A stretch of DNA of 30,781 nucleotides from a virus. A model generated the notes under the pieces. It was not told where the DNA came from, made no database searches, and saw nothing but the letters and a program-made list of their open reading frames with translations. Every line of letters starts with the position of its first letter. Positions within the stretch are counted from its first letter, which is position 1. The translations under genes and the position numbers were made by a program. Below are positions 9,701 to 17,042 of this stretch, piece after piece. The DNA is taken from positions 1 to 30,781 of the IMG/VR virus record IMGVR_UViG_3300017750_000056. One strand, given 5' to 3'.

Positions 9701-10666
9701 CACCGCAGCATTGTTACCGAGGTATTGAAAGAATTCACCAACACTGTCGATATCCCATTCATTACCTGTAACATTACCATCTTTGTCTACAATAGGCTTT
9801 AGTGCACTTAGTTTTAGCTCAGGCTTAGATGCCAGAAAAGCACGCTGACGTGCTACTCCGGCTTCACCTAATTCTTCTGCCCAGTTCCAGCCAGTGGTTT
9901 CACCAACCATTTCTGCAACACCGTACATACTTTCAATAACACCAGTCAAACCTACATCAAAGCTTTCGCTTAGTGGATTAACCGCTTTATTTTCTAGCGT
10001 ACGATCTAGGCTACGTACCTGTACACCAGCATCAATAAACTTATTAGCCTCAGCCATTCGGCGAGCATACATTGCTGCAGTTTCACCCGGCTGCTGAGGT
10101 GCATTTAATCTTGCTAGTGCTCGTTCGTTTAGTGCAGTCTGCTTGAACTCTTGCTCATACCGCATTTCATCGGTAGTAGCTTGCTCAATAGCTTGACCTG
10201 CTTTTTCCCAGTCATTAAGAGGTTGATCAAGTTTACTAGCACGCTCAGCCATTCCCAGCTTAGCTGTAATAACTTCGTTGTTTGTACTGTACGCACCAAC
10301 CTCATTAATACCGTGCCTAGTTAGTTGTTCTGTAAAGTCACGACCAACTTTGTCTTTAATCCGTACCATCTGACGAGTCCCAGTGGCATCCATCATAGGA
10401 GTGCCATCTGGGTTCGTAAGATACTGTACATTATTAAAGCCAAACTTATTAGCCAAGGCCATGATTTCTTCAGTAGCTGCCATACCACCGGCGGTTCCAG
10501 GGTCAAGTCCTGTAGCCGTTACGTGTGCAAGCTCAGCTGCTTCTAAGCCTTGGATACGGAGTAGGTTACCCTCATCATTCCTTAGTGTATCCGCGTCAGC
10601 AAAGGTGTGTCCTCCACTACCTGCTAGGTCGGTACTTACTTGGAACAATGCGTCAAAGTCACCCAT
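6749..10666 (-). CDS. Large internal/ejection protein with N-terminal SNase-like domain and gp16-like C-terminus (1305 aa)
   Basis: Probable internal virion protein ejected into the host. Residues about 20-130 resemble the staphylococcal nuclease fold: DADT (24-27) for DGDT, RIQGLEAAE (37-45) for RLLLVDTPE, and KVGRDF (106-111) for KYGRGL. These place Arg37, Glu45 and Arg109 at the catalytic positions Arg35, Glu43 and Arg87 of SNase. The middle is long and mainly helical, with Gly/Ala-rich hydrophobic stretches (for example AGTVLAPVTGGVSMLSPAA). Near the C-terminus come FQGFISTFTANQIPKMW and a hydrophobic segment at about 1176-1199, recalling the C-terminal part of T7 gp16-like internal proteins. 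The stop codon is fused with the next gene's Shine-Dalgarno (TAGGAGG). Its own GGAGA lies upstream of ATG 10666. Structural role likely; nuclease activity inferred. Confidence 0.8.
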   Translation of the reverse strand: MGDFDALFQVSTDLAGSGGHTFADADTLRNDEGNLLRIQGLEAAELAHVTATGLDPGTAGGMAATEEIMALANKFGFNNVQYLTNPDGTPMMDATGTRQMVRIKDKVGRDFTEQLTRHGINEVGAYSTNNEVITAKLGMAERASKLDQPLNDWEKAGQAIEQATTDEMRYEQEFKQTALNERALARLNAPQQPGETAAMYARRMAEANKFIDAGVQVRSLDRTLENKAVNPLSESFDVGLTGVIESMYGVAEMVGETTGWNWAEELGEAGVARQRAFLASKPELKLSALKPIVDKDGNVTGNEWDIDSVGEFFQYLGNNAAVSLPYMANTIAGTVLAPVTGGVSMLSPAAMYTGQTWNEMEGEDRNAGLAIAAGVTQAALDRLGLFGIMKGASILKKETRDAAVAAIVARDGVTDTVAKNMLANATRLEVASLAGAASEVAKRQLKSRNVLRSFLASSSKGMAGEAVTEAGQELTGYMAATLGSDKEFDAVELESRLLNATIAGGTLGAGFSIPGIAYDAGAWADVAVRQAPAEAKRLSKRGQRAEEEVRQFGRVKSIQELNDDAGTAVTARGNQGASFQEKVDAANRRDLERSVFDRVKDTWQAVPSLWRGATRFIFNESLQDRSRAMRILADTFGGNLQRTFSGSNFENRKKHLLTEYRNMVSSPAEFAQAAGFKTISQPELSSIINKFGSWLGNQSSAGIDWDNLPEDIRRHRNWLAQYYQQTMKLSDKLYNDQVAAAQKNNKPAPLGYIKNYLFKYKSFNKVAIEKDRNGFIQKLMDNYNYSRTDAETLTDNILNQETLVGEQDTFNVGQGRFIPAAHRSRTLNLSENPEFKQFMESDAFTNISNAAKSASRYITYQEFLGDNNAKVNELLNQALEEGVPAAEVNKVAAQMQDYLDAESGNYKRMQNRTLANIQKNLGIWTTIAGLPLATISSFVELAITTVGLPKDMVFKTIGNASKEMAQALWGTITDPRYNSTNRQVGKESRQENIKRLGFFDWDVGAAQTTGATENTHASRHLLDKYFKIIGLQQWTDYTRSIRASIANDFIMNHLSTIQDQRVSGEPKTNAVQESEEHLRNLGINVDDMLAMVYQPGPWSPEQTAAFDAMMLEAEFNFVNMAIALPGVANRPLFYQNQHLALFTQFQGFISTFTANQIPKMWGEYVARGTPAMKYNVFAVMTTMLLLGFVSQYLKDLLKYGEPSPYLDDMEKLQRAVGSSGLLGTGERVLNFIYPIYESSSDNAAEWFFNTVSGEAAALSNVARVYGGAGKIIEGRPEKGVYDILKTAPFVGPFNQLNRTIASAFE

Positions 10667-10675
10667 AGCAATCTC

Positions 10676-13600
10676 CTATTCAGTTGGTAAGTTTAGTTGC
10701 TCTTTAGCATACGCATAAAAGGCTGTCTCGCCAGGTAGCGCACGCTTCTGATACTGCTGTACAATGTCAGGGGTTTCAGATACCTTTTTATTCCATATCT
10801 CAGCCGCCTTAGTCCAGAACATATTAACAGCATCACGGTTTGCACCGTCGCTAATCTTACCTGTTCCACCAGCCCGCTTCAAGAATTGCAGGCTAAGCTC
10901 CTCAACTTTTACAGCATCCATTGGTACTTCTGCACCATCTTTTGTTGTAGTCGTAAAGAGATTACCAACACCGGTATCTTGGCGTAGCTTTAGCTGATTT
11001 AGATATGGCAACAATGATTCAGGCTTAACTTCATTTTCACCGCCAGCTTGCTGAACTGCCATACGATATGCTTGTTCAACATACGTATTCATTGATGCAA
11101 CATCAAGGCCATTTTTAGCAGCCCATTCTGCAGCTTCCATTGCAGCATTCGTTGGTGTAATGTTAGTCTTTTGGGTACGAGCCCGACCTGCTTTTGAATC
11201 ACCAGGAACTACATCACCAATTGAGGTTGATAGTTCTTTGATTGAATCTCTAAGCAGCGGTACCTCAACACGAATACGATCGTTGAATTCGTCAGTACCC
11301 TTATGCCTTGAAGCTTCCTGAGTCCATGAAGCAGGGATGGCTGTCTTACCACCGTCTGCAGACCAGATATGCCCATCACCAACCTTAAACTTCTCGGCTT
11401 GAATGCGCTTACCACTTGGACTATACCACATTTCTTTTGTACCGGTCGGGTTAATAGCTGGTCCAAGCTTCATAAGTACACTAGCATCCTTAGTCTTCTT
11501 ATATTCTTGAATAGACTTAGGTGTATACTTACCATCATTGATTAGCTTTTTAACTTGTGCGCTATGCTCAGCAGCCTTAGCATCTACTCGTGTAAGGTAT
11601 TGCTTTGCTGCCCAGTTAAGCGAACCACCGTGTGAGCCGCCCATAAGCCGTGAACCTGCATACAAAATAGCCATACGCTTTAGCTCACCCTTATCAAACA
11701 AGTCACCAAAGATGCCTTGTAAGAATGATTCGGCTTGCTCAGTTTTTTCTTGACCCTCAGCACCTGCTTTAACAACAGCCTTTGAAGCATCCGCCGTGGT
11801 TGTACCATCAGCAGATCCATCATTGATACTTTCAATATCTTTAGTGATTGCTGTAAGCACTTCACTTTTCTTAGTAGCGTTTTCAGATGTCGTAGTTCCG
11901 TCGCCTTGCTCTCCAATATCGGTATCAGTGTCAATATTCTGACGCTGCTTCCAAGTATCAAAGTCTGGAAAGTCAGTAACTCCAGATGCTTCAGCAATAC
12001 GCTTAGCCTCTTCATAGTCAGCGGTCAAGGTTTTACGTGCAGCTGTTGCTTCTTCTAATCGTTTTGCTTCAGCGGCAGCTGCTTCATCAGCTTCTACCTT
12101 AGTAACCTGAGTCGTTTGACCCCTGTTTTGTGCAATAGCAGTAGCTGTATCAGAAGATACTTGCCCTGTTTCTGCTACTTCTTTTGTAGCTTTTTCTTGC
12201 AAGGTTACGGCATCAGCAGCTAATTGATCAACCGTCTTTTCATACGGCTTTACAATTTTACTCGGGTCAGCATCTGCTGTTTCAAGTAGCCCGGCTTGTT
12301 GCTGTGTAAAAGTATCTTGCACACCAGCGGGCGCCGGGTGACCATAAGAGTTTAATAGCCTACCGTATTTATCAACAGTATAAACGATATTAGAACTAGG
12401 ATCAAGATAAGTTGTTCCCTCTGCGGGAAGCTGAGACTTTTGCTCCGGCTTAGGAGGTGCTGCTGTATCAGGAACACGATTACCTTTACCAGTATCTAAA
12501 AACTCACCTGATCCGCGGGAGCCGCTAGGTAAATTGCTAGTTGGCATTGGCACAGCATCAGCAGTACCCTCACCTGTAAGAGGAGACTCTTGATTATTAA
12601 GATTCGCGGCAACCAAACCTGTTGCAGGATCTTTTGCCAAAGAGCCATCTGCTTTAATCCGATACCACTTTCCACCTTCTTTTTGATAGTTATCTGTTTT
12701 ACCAAACTTATTAATACTGCGTACCTCGGGGGTAACAACAGGGGCTGGTACATCAGGTACTTTAGGTATTGGAGGAGTAGAGGCTGTAAGCATAGCTGCT
12801 TCATTTGCAGCAGCATCCTCAGCAATAGCTGAATCCCTACGCATCTTTTGCATCATCTGAATTTCTTCAGCATGACGAGCGGCATCATAGTTAGTTCCGC
12901 CTTCTTCAAGAACTTCATCGCCAACATACATACCAGTATTCGCGGTTGCTTGTTGTGCAAGTTTCTTTAGTGCATCAAACTGCGCAGCATAGTTATCATC
13001 TTCAACTACGCCACCAGGCGCTTTATATTGTGCCTGTGCAGCAGCTAGCATATCCGCAATGGTACTAGTAACAGGCATTTCTTGGCCAGTCATTGCTGTC
13101 ATTACAGGAGTGCGACTAGTCTCAGGGACTGCAGGCTTAGGTATGGGCATTGATTGAGAAGCCGGTACATCATCAGCCGTAGCTGCTTGTGCTTCAGTTG
13201 TCCCAAACATTCCAAGAATACTCGCAAGCATTGTAGGCTCTTCATCTGCTTTATAATTCATAGCATAATCTACACGCCTATCAAGATGCGCTTTATCAGG
13301 ATTAGCTTTTTCATATCCTTCTAAAAAGATTTTAGCTGCATCAGCTGGTGACTTAGCTGCATTCATTGCAGTACGCACATCACCAAATGCTTCAGAGTTA
13401 TTCATTTCAGCAAGCATAAAGTCTAGCTGTACTTCAGGATCTCGCCAACTTTTTTCCTGCTTAGCAGCAAAGTCTACAAGATTAAGTGGGTCCGTATCAA
13501 AGCGACCGCCCTTTTCCCATTGAGCAAGTCCTCTACCTTTACCGGTTTTACCGCTATCTAGTTTTTGTTTTGCATCAGGATCAAGCTTTGATTCAGCGTA

Positions 13601-14005
13601 AAAGTTACCCATAATTCCACGAGCAGCTGTATCAGTAAAGCCACGGTCCTTAAGCATTTTATAAAGCTGGTCAGCTTCTAGCGCAGGAATGTCTGGCATC
13701 TTTGGTTTAGGTTTTGGCAAACTAACTGGTCCGCCATCAGCAGAGTACTCAGGAATAGTTCCACCCTGCGCAGCCTGCATAGCACGACCCTTATCATTCA
13801 TTGCTTCAATCTGCGGTTCAAACATACGCACAGCTTCTGCGTTCATTACAAACTCACCTGGCGTAAGCCAAGCTGGTACAGTATCAGTCCCTTTTGGTGA
13901 GCCAGGATGCTCTGGAATCATTGACATTTCCGGTACGGAGGTATCAAATTCAATAGAGAACATATTACCATAGCGGTCCTTTTGTTCAAACTTTTTGAGT
14001 TTCAT
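10676..14005 (-). CDS. Internal virion protein with phage tail-lysozyme domain (1109 aa)
   Basis: Large virion-associated protein probably involved in cell-wall penetration during DNA entry. Residues about 108-250 resemble the Phage_lysozyme2/tail lysozyme family: IMGNFYAESKLDPDA with Glu138 as the likely acid, then GRGLAQWEKGGRF and VQLDFMLAEM. Before it, residues 39-55 contain GTDTVPAWLTPGEFVMN, a segment that recurs in virion proteins of many marine phages. After residue 250 the protein is low in complexity, Ala/Glu/Thr/Pro-rich, with a coiled-coil-like part and a folded C-terminal third. Start: ATG 14005 is chosen because GGAGG lies 6 nt upstream; a GTG one codon earlier is possible. The ATG overlaps the upstream gene's stop (TGATG). 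It is followed by the 1305-aa ejection protein, which fits a gp15/gp16-like set. Confidence 0.8.
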   Translation of the reverse strand: MKLKKFEQKDRYGNMFSIEFDTSVPEMSMIPEHPGSPKGTDTVPAWLTPGEFVMNAEAVRMFEPQIEAMNDKGRAMQAAQGGTIPEYSADGGPVSLPKPKPKMPDIPALEADQLYKMLKDRGFTDTAARGIMGNFYAESKLDPDAKQKLDSGKTGKGRGLAQWEKGGRFDTDPLNLVDFAAKQEKSWRDPEVQLDFMLAEMNNSEAFGDVRTAMNAAKSPADAAKIFLEGYEKANPDKAHLDRRVDYAMNYKADEEPTMLASILGMFGTTEAQAATADDVPASQSMPIPKPAVPETSRTPVMTAMTGQEMPVTSTIADMLAAAQAQYKAPGGVVEDDNYAAQFDALKKLAQQATANTGMYVGDEVLEEGGTNYDAARHAEEIQMMQKMRRDSAIAEDAAANEAAMLTASTPPIPKVPDVPAPVVTPEVRSINKFGKTDNYQKEGGKWYRIKADGSLAKDPATGLVAANLNNQESPLTGEGTADAVPMPTSNLPSGSRGSGEFLDTGKGNRVPDTAAPPKPEQKSQLPAEGTTYLDPSSNIVYTVDKYGRLLNSYGHPAPAGVQDTFTQQQAGLLETADADPSKIVKPYEKTVDQLAADAVTLQEKATKEVAETGQVSSDTATAIAQNRGQTTQVTKVEADEAAAAEAKRLEEATAARKTLTADYEEAKRIAEASGVTDFPDFDTWKQRQNIDTDTDIGEQGDGTTTSENATKKSEVLTAITKDIESINDGSADGTTTADASKAVVKAGAEGQEKTEQAESFLQGIFGDLFDKGELKRMAILYAGSRLMGGSHGGSLNWAAKQYLTRVDAKAAEHSAQVKKLINDGKYTPKSIQEYKKTKDASVLMKLGPAINPTGTKEMWYSPSGKRIQAEKFKVGDGHIWSADGGKTAIPASWTQEASRHKGTDEFNDRIRVEVPLLRDSIKELSTSIGDVVPGDSKAGRARTQKTNITPTNAAMEAAEWAAKNGLDVASMNTYVEQAYRMAVQQAGGENEVKPESLLPYLNQLKLRQDTGVGNLFTTTTKDGAEVPMDAVKVEELSLQFLKRAGGTGKISDGANRDAVNMFWTKAAEIWNKKVSETPDIVQQYQKRALPGETAFYAYAKEQLNLPTE

Positions 14006-15420
14006 CACTTGCCTCCACTTGATTCGTTACCGGACGGTTCATCGTATTCATCTTCCATGCCGTAGATAGTTGTTCCTGCTTGTGAGCCTCTGCCTTCTGA
14101 AACTCCCGTAGAACTTGTTTGATATGAACCACCTTGCCCATCACTTACGGTAAAGCCTGACATGCTGCCCTGGCCGTCGTTTTCTCCGGCCCTTAAGGAT
14201 AATTCTTGATTAGCCCTAAGCTGCGTAGCCGGATTGTTACTAAGCAAACTAATATTTTCGCCAGGTCTTGTACTATCACTAATCGATACAACAGTGCCAG
14301 TAGGGGTTTCAATAGTTCCGGATTCATTACGAACCCCAAACTGTCCCCCTTCTAGCGCAACAATATCTCCAGTTTGCGTACCAAACTTACCGCTAATGTT
14401 ACTTGGTGCTGGTCTATCGCCAGTAAACCCTAGCTGTGTAGCAGTAATCGGTGTGCCCTCTACTCGATCAATGTCATCATCTGACAAACCAGTATAATCA
14501 CCCGCTGCTATTTGGGTATTCATATTAATAAGATCTGCAACCGTTCCCATTGGTGCGCCTTCACCGCGCATACGGGCGGCTCGTGCACCTGCAATGTTTA
14601 GGGTTGGATCAAGATCCATTTGTTTGTATACTGAGTTATCATAGCTACCTAATGCAGAACTAATAACGCCTTCTCCAGCGTCTCTTAGTTTACTGTAGCC
14701 ACCACCAATGGTGCTCATTGCAGCCGACGGACTAGCATAAGATGCAACAGCTCGACCTGTAATTGGATCATATGCGCGACCTTCGGGGCCAAACACATTA
14801 CCCTGTGCATCATAAGTGCCATAGCTACCATAAGTATACTCATCATTTATACCCATAGCGTTTGACAAAAAGCTACCGCCTGGAATTGCAGCAAGTGCTA
14901 ATCCTAGCGGGTTTTGTGTGCCTCGAGTATAACCTAGTCCCTGGGCTTGTGGAATTCTAGAGCTTGCATAATCAAATCCACCATTATCATCACCGCCTGC
15001 TTGTTGCATTGCTGCAACTACGGGGTCTGCACCAGACGGTGGGGGTGTAGTTGTTGGCGGAACACCCGGAGCAGCTGGTGGAGAACCCACTGGCGGATAT
15101 TCGCCAGGTGGTAAATCTCTAAACCCAACACCTTGCTGTTGCTGACCGTTAACTATTGCGCCTTGTTGTGCAAAGGGGTCTTGGTTAAATGCAAGAGTTT
15201 GTGTAGTTTGTACACCAGTTGTGGCTCCTACCGCGCCCGCAGTTTGTTGTTGACCCGCTTGGCCTGGTACACCAGCACCAACGGTTGCTACAGCAGGTGT
15301 AGTTGTACCTAGTGTTTGTGGACTAGCTGATGCAGTCGCAGGAGCAAACTGAGAAGGGCCGTAACGTGTGCCATACTTAGGTTGTAGGCTGTACGTTGAT
15401 TGATATGGAACTGTAGCCAT
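14005..15420 (-). CDS. Putative virion structural protein, 471 aa, low complexity
   Basis: Not recognised as a family. The N-terminal 150 residues are rich in Gln, Pro, Gly, Ala and Thr (for example PGQAGQQQTAGAVGAT and PPTTTPPPSGADP) and probably disordered. Later segments contain YGSYGTYDAQGNVFGPEGRA and a Gly/Ser-rich C-terminus. No enzyme motif or clear membrane segment. GGGGGTAT precedes the ATG, and the gene lies between internal-protein genes with a 2-base gap from the 140-aa gene and a 1-base overlap with the 1109-aa gene. A structural or internal virion role is inferred only from this context. Confidence 0.7.
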   Translation of the reverse strand: MATVPYQSTYSLQPKYGTRYGPSQFAPATASASPQTLGTTTPAVATVGAGVPGQAGQQQTAGAVGATTGVQTTQTLAFNQDPFAQQGAIVNGQQQQGVGFRDLPPGEYPPVGSPPAAPGVPPTTTPPPSGADPVVAAMQQAGGDDNGGFDYASSRIPQAQGLGYTRGTQNPLGLALAAIPGGSFLSNAMGINDEYTYGSYGTYDAQGNVFGPEGRAYDPITGRAVASYASPSAAMSTIGGGYSKLRDAGEGVISSALGSYDNSVYKQMDLDPTLNIAGARAARMRGEGAPMGTVADLINMNTQIAAGDYTGLSDDDIDRVEGTPITATQLGFTGDRPAPSNISGKFGTQTGDIVALEGGQFGVRNESGTIETPTGTVVSISDSTRPGENISLLSNNPATQLRANQELSLRAGENDGQGSMSGFTVSDGQGGSYQTSSTGVSEGRGSQAGTTIYGMEDEYDEPSGNESSGGK

Positions 15421-15422
15421 AA

Positions 15423-15845
15423 CTATACCCCCTTGTTAGATAGCGGTCCACCATAATTAATTTCAATTTCTTCAGCGATTTTACCGCCGGATTTTTTATA
15501 CTTAACTGCGGAAATGTTTGCCATAGAAAGCGGACCATTTACATATCCGCCTTTATTAAACAAACCACCAAGCAAGTTTTCTAGCATTGGCATAGCGGCT
15601 TCATAAGCAACTTCAGTAGCTATGCCACCAGTAGGATCACCCATTGCGGCACCAGCGGCACCAACTGTTTTCTTACCAGCCTTTTTAAGTAATTCTTCCT
15701 CGCCTTTTTGCATAGCCTTTTTCATTGCACTTTGTTTTGCAAGCTCCATAAAGGAGGGCTGCTGCATCATTTGTGGTGCGGGTGCTCGATATAGTGGGCC
15801 CTGCATTGGTTGTTCAGTGCCCATAGGCTTAGCTAGCTGAATCAT
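15423..15845 (-). CDS. Putative small virion protein, 140 aa, with amphipathic/glycine-rich middle
   Basis: Unrecognised. The N-terminus is Met/Gln/Pro-rich. A Lys-rich helix (AMKKAMQKGEEELLKKAGKK) is followed by a Gly/Ala-rich segment (TVGAAGAAMGDPTGGIAT) that could interact with membranes. The C-terminal part contains NKGGYVNGPLS and YGGPLSNKGV, repeating a GG-x-(G)PLS pattern. The ATG overlaps the stop of the 180-aa gene (TAATG), with GGAGGT upstream. Context suggests an internal or connector-associated virion component. Confidence 0.65.
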   Translation of the reverse strand: MIQLAKPMGTEQPMQGPLYRAPAPQMMQQPSFMELAKQSAMKKAMQKGEEELLKKAGKKTVGAAGAAMGDPTGGIATEVAYEAAMPMLENLLGGLFNKGGYVNGPLSMANISAVKYKKSGGKIAEEIEINYGGPLSNKGV

Positions 15846-16387
15846 TACTTACCTCCACCACCAGATGTTTTAGTTTGTTGTGGTGCACTACCAAGATAAC
15901 CAAAGTACCTCTGAGCACTGGTATGTGGTGCATCAAGTCTTTGCTGTTCATATTGTTGCAATGCCGAACCGGCCTCACCTAGTGCTTGTGCGCCAGCTGC
16001 CGCTTCTTGTTGTCTGCGTTGCTGATAAGCCAAGGCTCTATCCGCTAAAGCACCCTGCATGGCCTTCTGGGCACGCGCAGAGCCGAGTTGACCACCGTAG
16101 GCTGCCTGACCTAGACTAGAACCCATAACATTCCTCAGCTGGCGTTCTTGAGCTGCAGCTGTGTCGTACATTCCAGTACCAGCCATAGCTTGTTGAGCCA
16201 GCTTAGACTGCGCATCAATTGCTTGGCGTTGGCGCGGATCTAGTTTTGCTACAATAGCCTCAGGGCCTTTACCAACTTCAGTTTCATAACGAGTTGTTAC
16301 ATCACCTAGTACACGCTTTAAATAAGGTTTAAATTCAGGATCAATACCTGATGTTGTGGTTTGTCCACCACCGCCGCCACTACTCAT
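15845..16387 (-). CDS. Putative internal virion protein, 180 aa, gp14-like
   Basis: Helical, Gln/Ala/Arg-rich protein with Gly-rich ends (SSGGGGG at the start, SGGGGK at the end). It contains LDPRQRQAIDAQ, GSARAQKAMQGALADRALAYQQ and QQRLDAPHTSAQRYFGYLG, a pattern that from memory recurs in small internal or head-completion proteins of marine podoviruses and roughly resembles T7 gp14 in size and composition. GGAGAAGG lies upstream of its ATG. It is the first of the internal-protein block (180, 140, 471, 1109, 1305, 1162 aa). The gp14-like role is inference. Confidence 0.65.
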   Translation of the reverse strand: MSSGGGGGQTTTSGIDPEFKPYLKRVLGDVTTRYETEVGKGPEAIVAKLDPRQRQAIDAQSKLAQQAMAGTGMYDTAAAQERQLRNVMGSSLGQAAYGGQLGSARAQKAMQGALADRALAYQQRRQQEAAAGAQALGEAGSALQQYEQQRLDAPHTSAQRYFGYLGSAPQQTKTSGGGGK

Positions 16388-16404
16388 AGCCTTCTCCTAT
16401 TAAA

Positions 16405-16878
16405 TTATTCATAATTAATTTTCCCGTGTGCTGAGTAGTATATCTCGGCACCATACTTTAAGTTGAGCAGCTTTACATATTTTTCTGAATGCTCCTCAGC
16501 TCGGATTGAATCTGCCCGCCATTTTAATCCACCATGTGATTTAGTATGCTGAATCATGGCATCAAATAGTTTAGTAACAGTGAAGGGAGTTGCCGCATCT
16601 TTATCTACAATGCAATCTTTTACATCCATAGTATAATAATTATTATAATAACTTTTAAAAGTTGATGCAATTAAAAAGCCAATTAGCTTATTATCTTTAT
16701 ACTCACCAACCGCTAAATAATGTGGGCTGCCTTCTTTTTGTTTTGCTACAATATTTAAAAAGAAAGAAATCCATACGGCTTCGTTTCTCTCGTATCCACC
16801 GTATGTGTTTTCTTTAGTTGATTTATCCATAAGCTGAATAGCTTCGAATACATCATTGTCCTCAATGTATTTTATCAT
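16405..16878 (-). CDS. GNAT-like N-acetyltransferase, 157 aa
   Basis: The overall pattern fits an acyl-CoA N-acyltransferase (GNAT) fold: an N-terminal helix (EDNDVFEAIQLMDKSTKEN), a central beta-strand pair around HYLAVGEYKDNKLIGFLIAS, and a C-terminal LLNLKYGAEIYYSAHGKINYE. The classic R/QxxGxG/A acetyl-CoA loop is not clearly visible; the region after KDCIVDKDAATPFTVTKLFD would correspond. T7-like phages often carry a GNAT-like gene at an equivalent position near the tail and internal-protein genes. Its ATG overlaps the stop of the 54-aa gene by one base (TAATG). Substrate unknown. Confidence 0.65.
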   Translation of the reverse strand: MIKYIEDNDVFEAIQLMDKSTKENTYGGYERNEAVWISFFLNIVAKQKEGSPHYLAVGEYKDNKLIGFLIASTFKSYYNNYYTMDVKDCIVDKDAATPFTVTKLFDAMIQHTKSHGGLKWRADSIRAEEHSEKYVKLLNLKYGAEIYYSAHGKINYE

Positions 16879-17042
16879 TATGCTTGCACCTTAGCTTGTA
16901 AATCTGCAAAGTTAGTTGACTCTTTAATGTCTTTAATTAACTTTAGGTTTTGTTGTTCAAGATCATTTAGTAGCTTAACCATTTCAAGCAAAGTAAAATC
17001 TAAAGCGGGTTCATCGCTGATTGGCGGGTTTTGAACTGCCAT
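16878..17042 (-). CDS. Small hypothetical protein, 54 aa
   Basis: Short ORF filling the gap between the 1418-aa tail gene and the GNAT gene, with TAATG one-base overlaps at both ends, strong evidence that it is translated. It reads MAVQNPPISDEPALDFTLL, followed by a predicted helix or coiled coil (LLNDLEQQNLKLIKDI) and ends ADLQAKVQA. It has no membrane segment and no cysteines. It is not recognised; small coiled-coil proteins at this position in T7-like phages are usually virion or assembly accessory proteins, but nothing here proves that. Confidence 0.75.
   Translation of the reverse strand: MAVQNPPISDEPALDFTLLEMVKLLNDLEQQNLKLIKDIKESTNFADLQAKVQA

Noticed and set aside
10383-10718. 111-aa + strand ORF over the junction of two internal-protein genes
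   Set aside because: It is antisense to the starts and ends of two clear genes with ribosome binding sites on the - strand; Ser/Ala/Pro-rich shadow composition.
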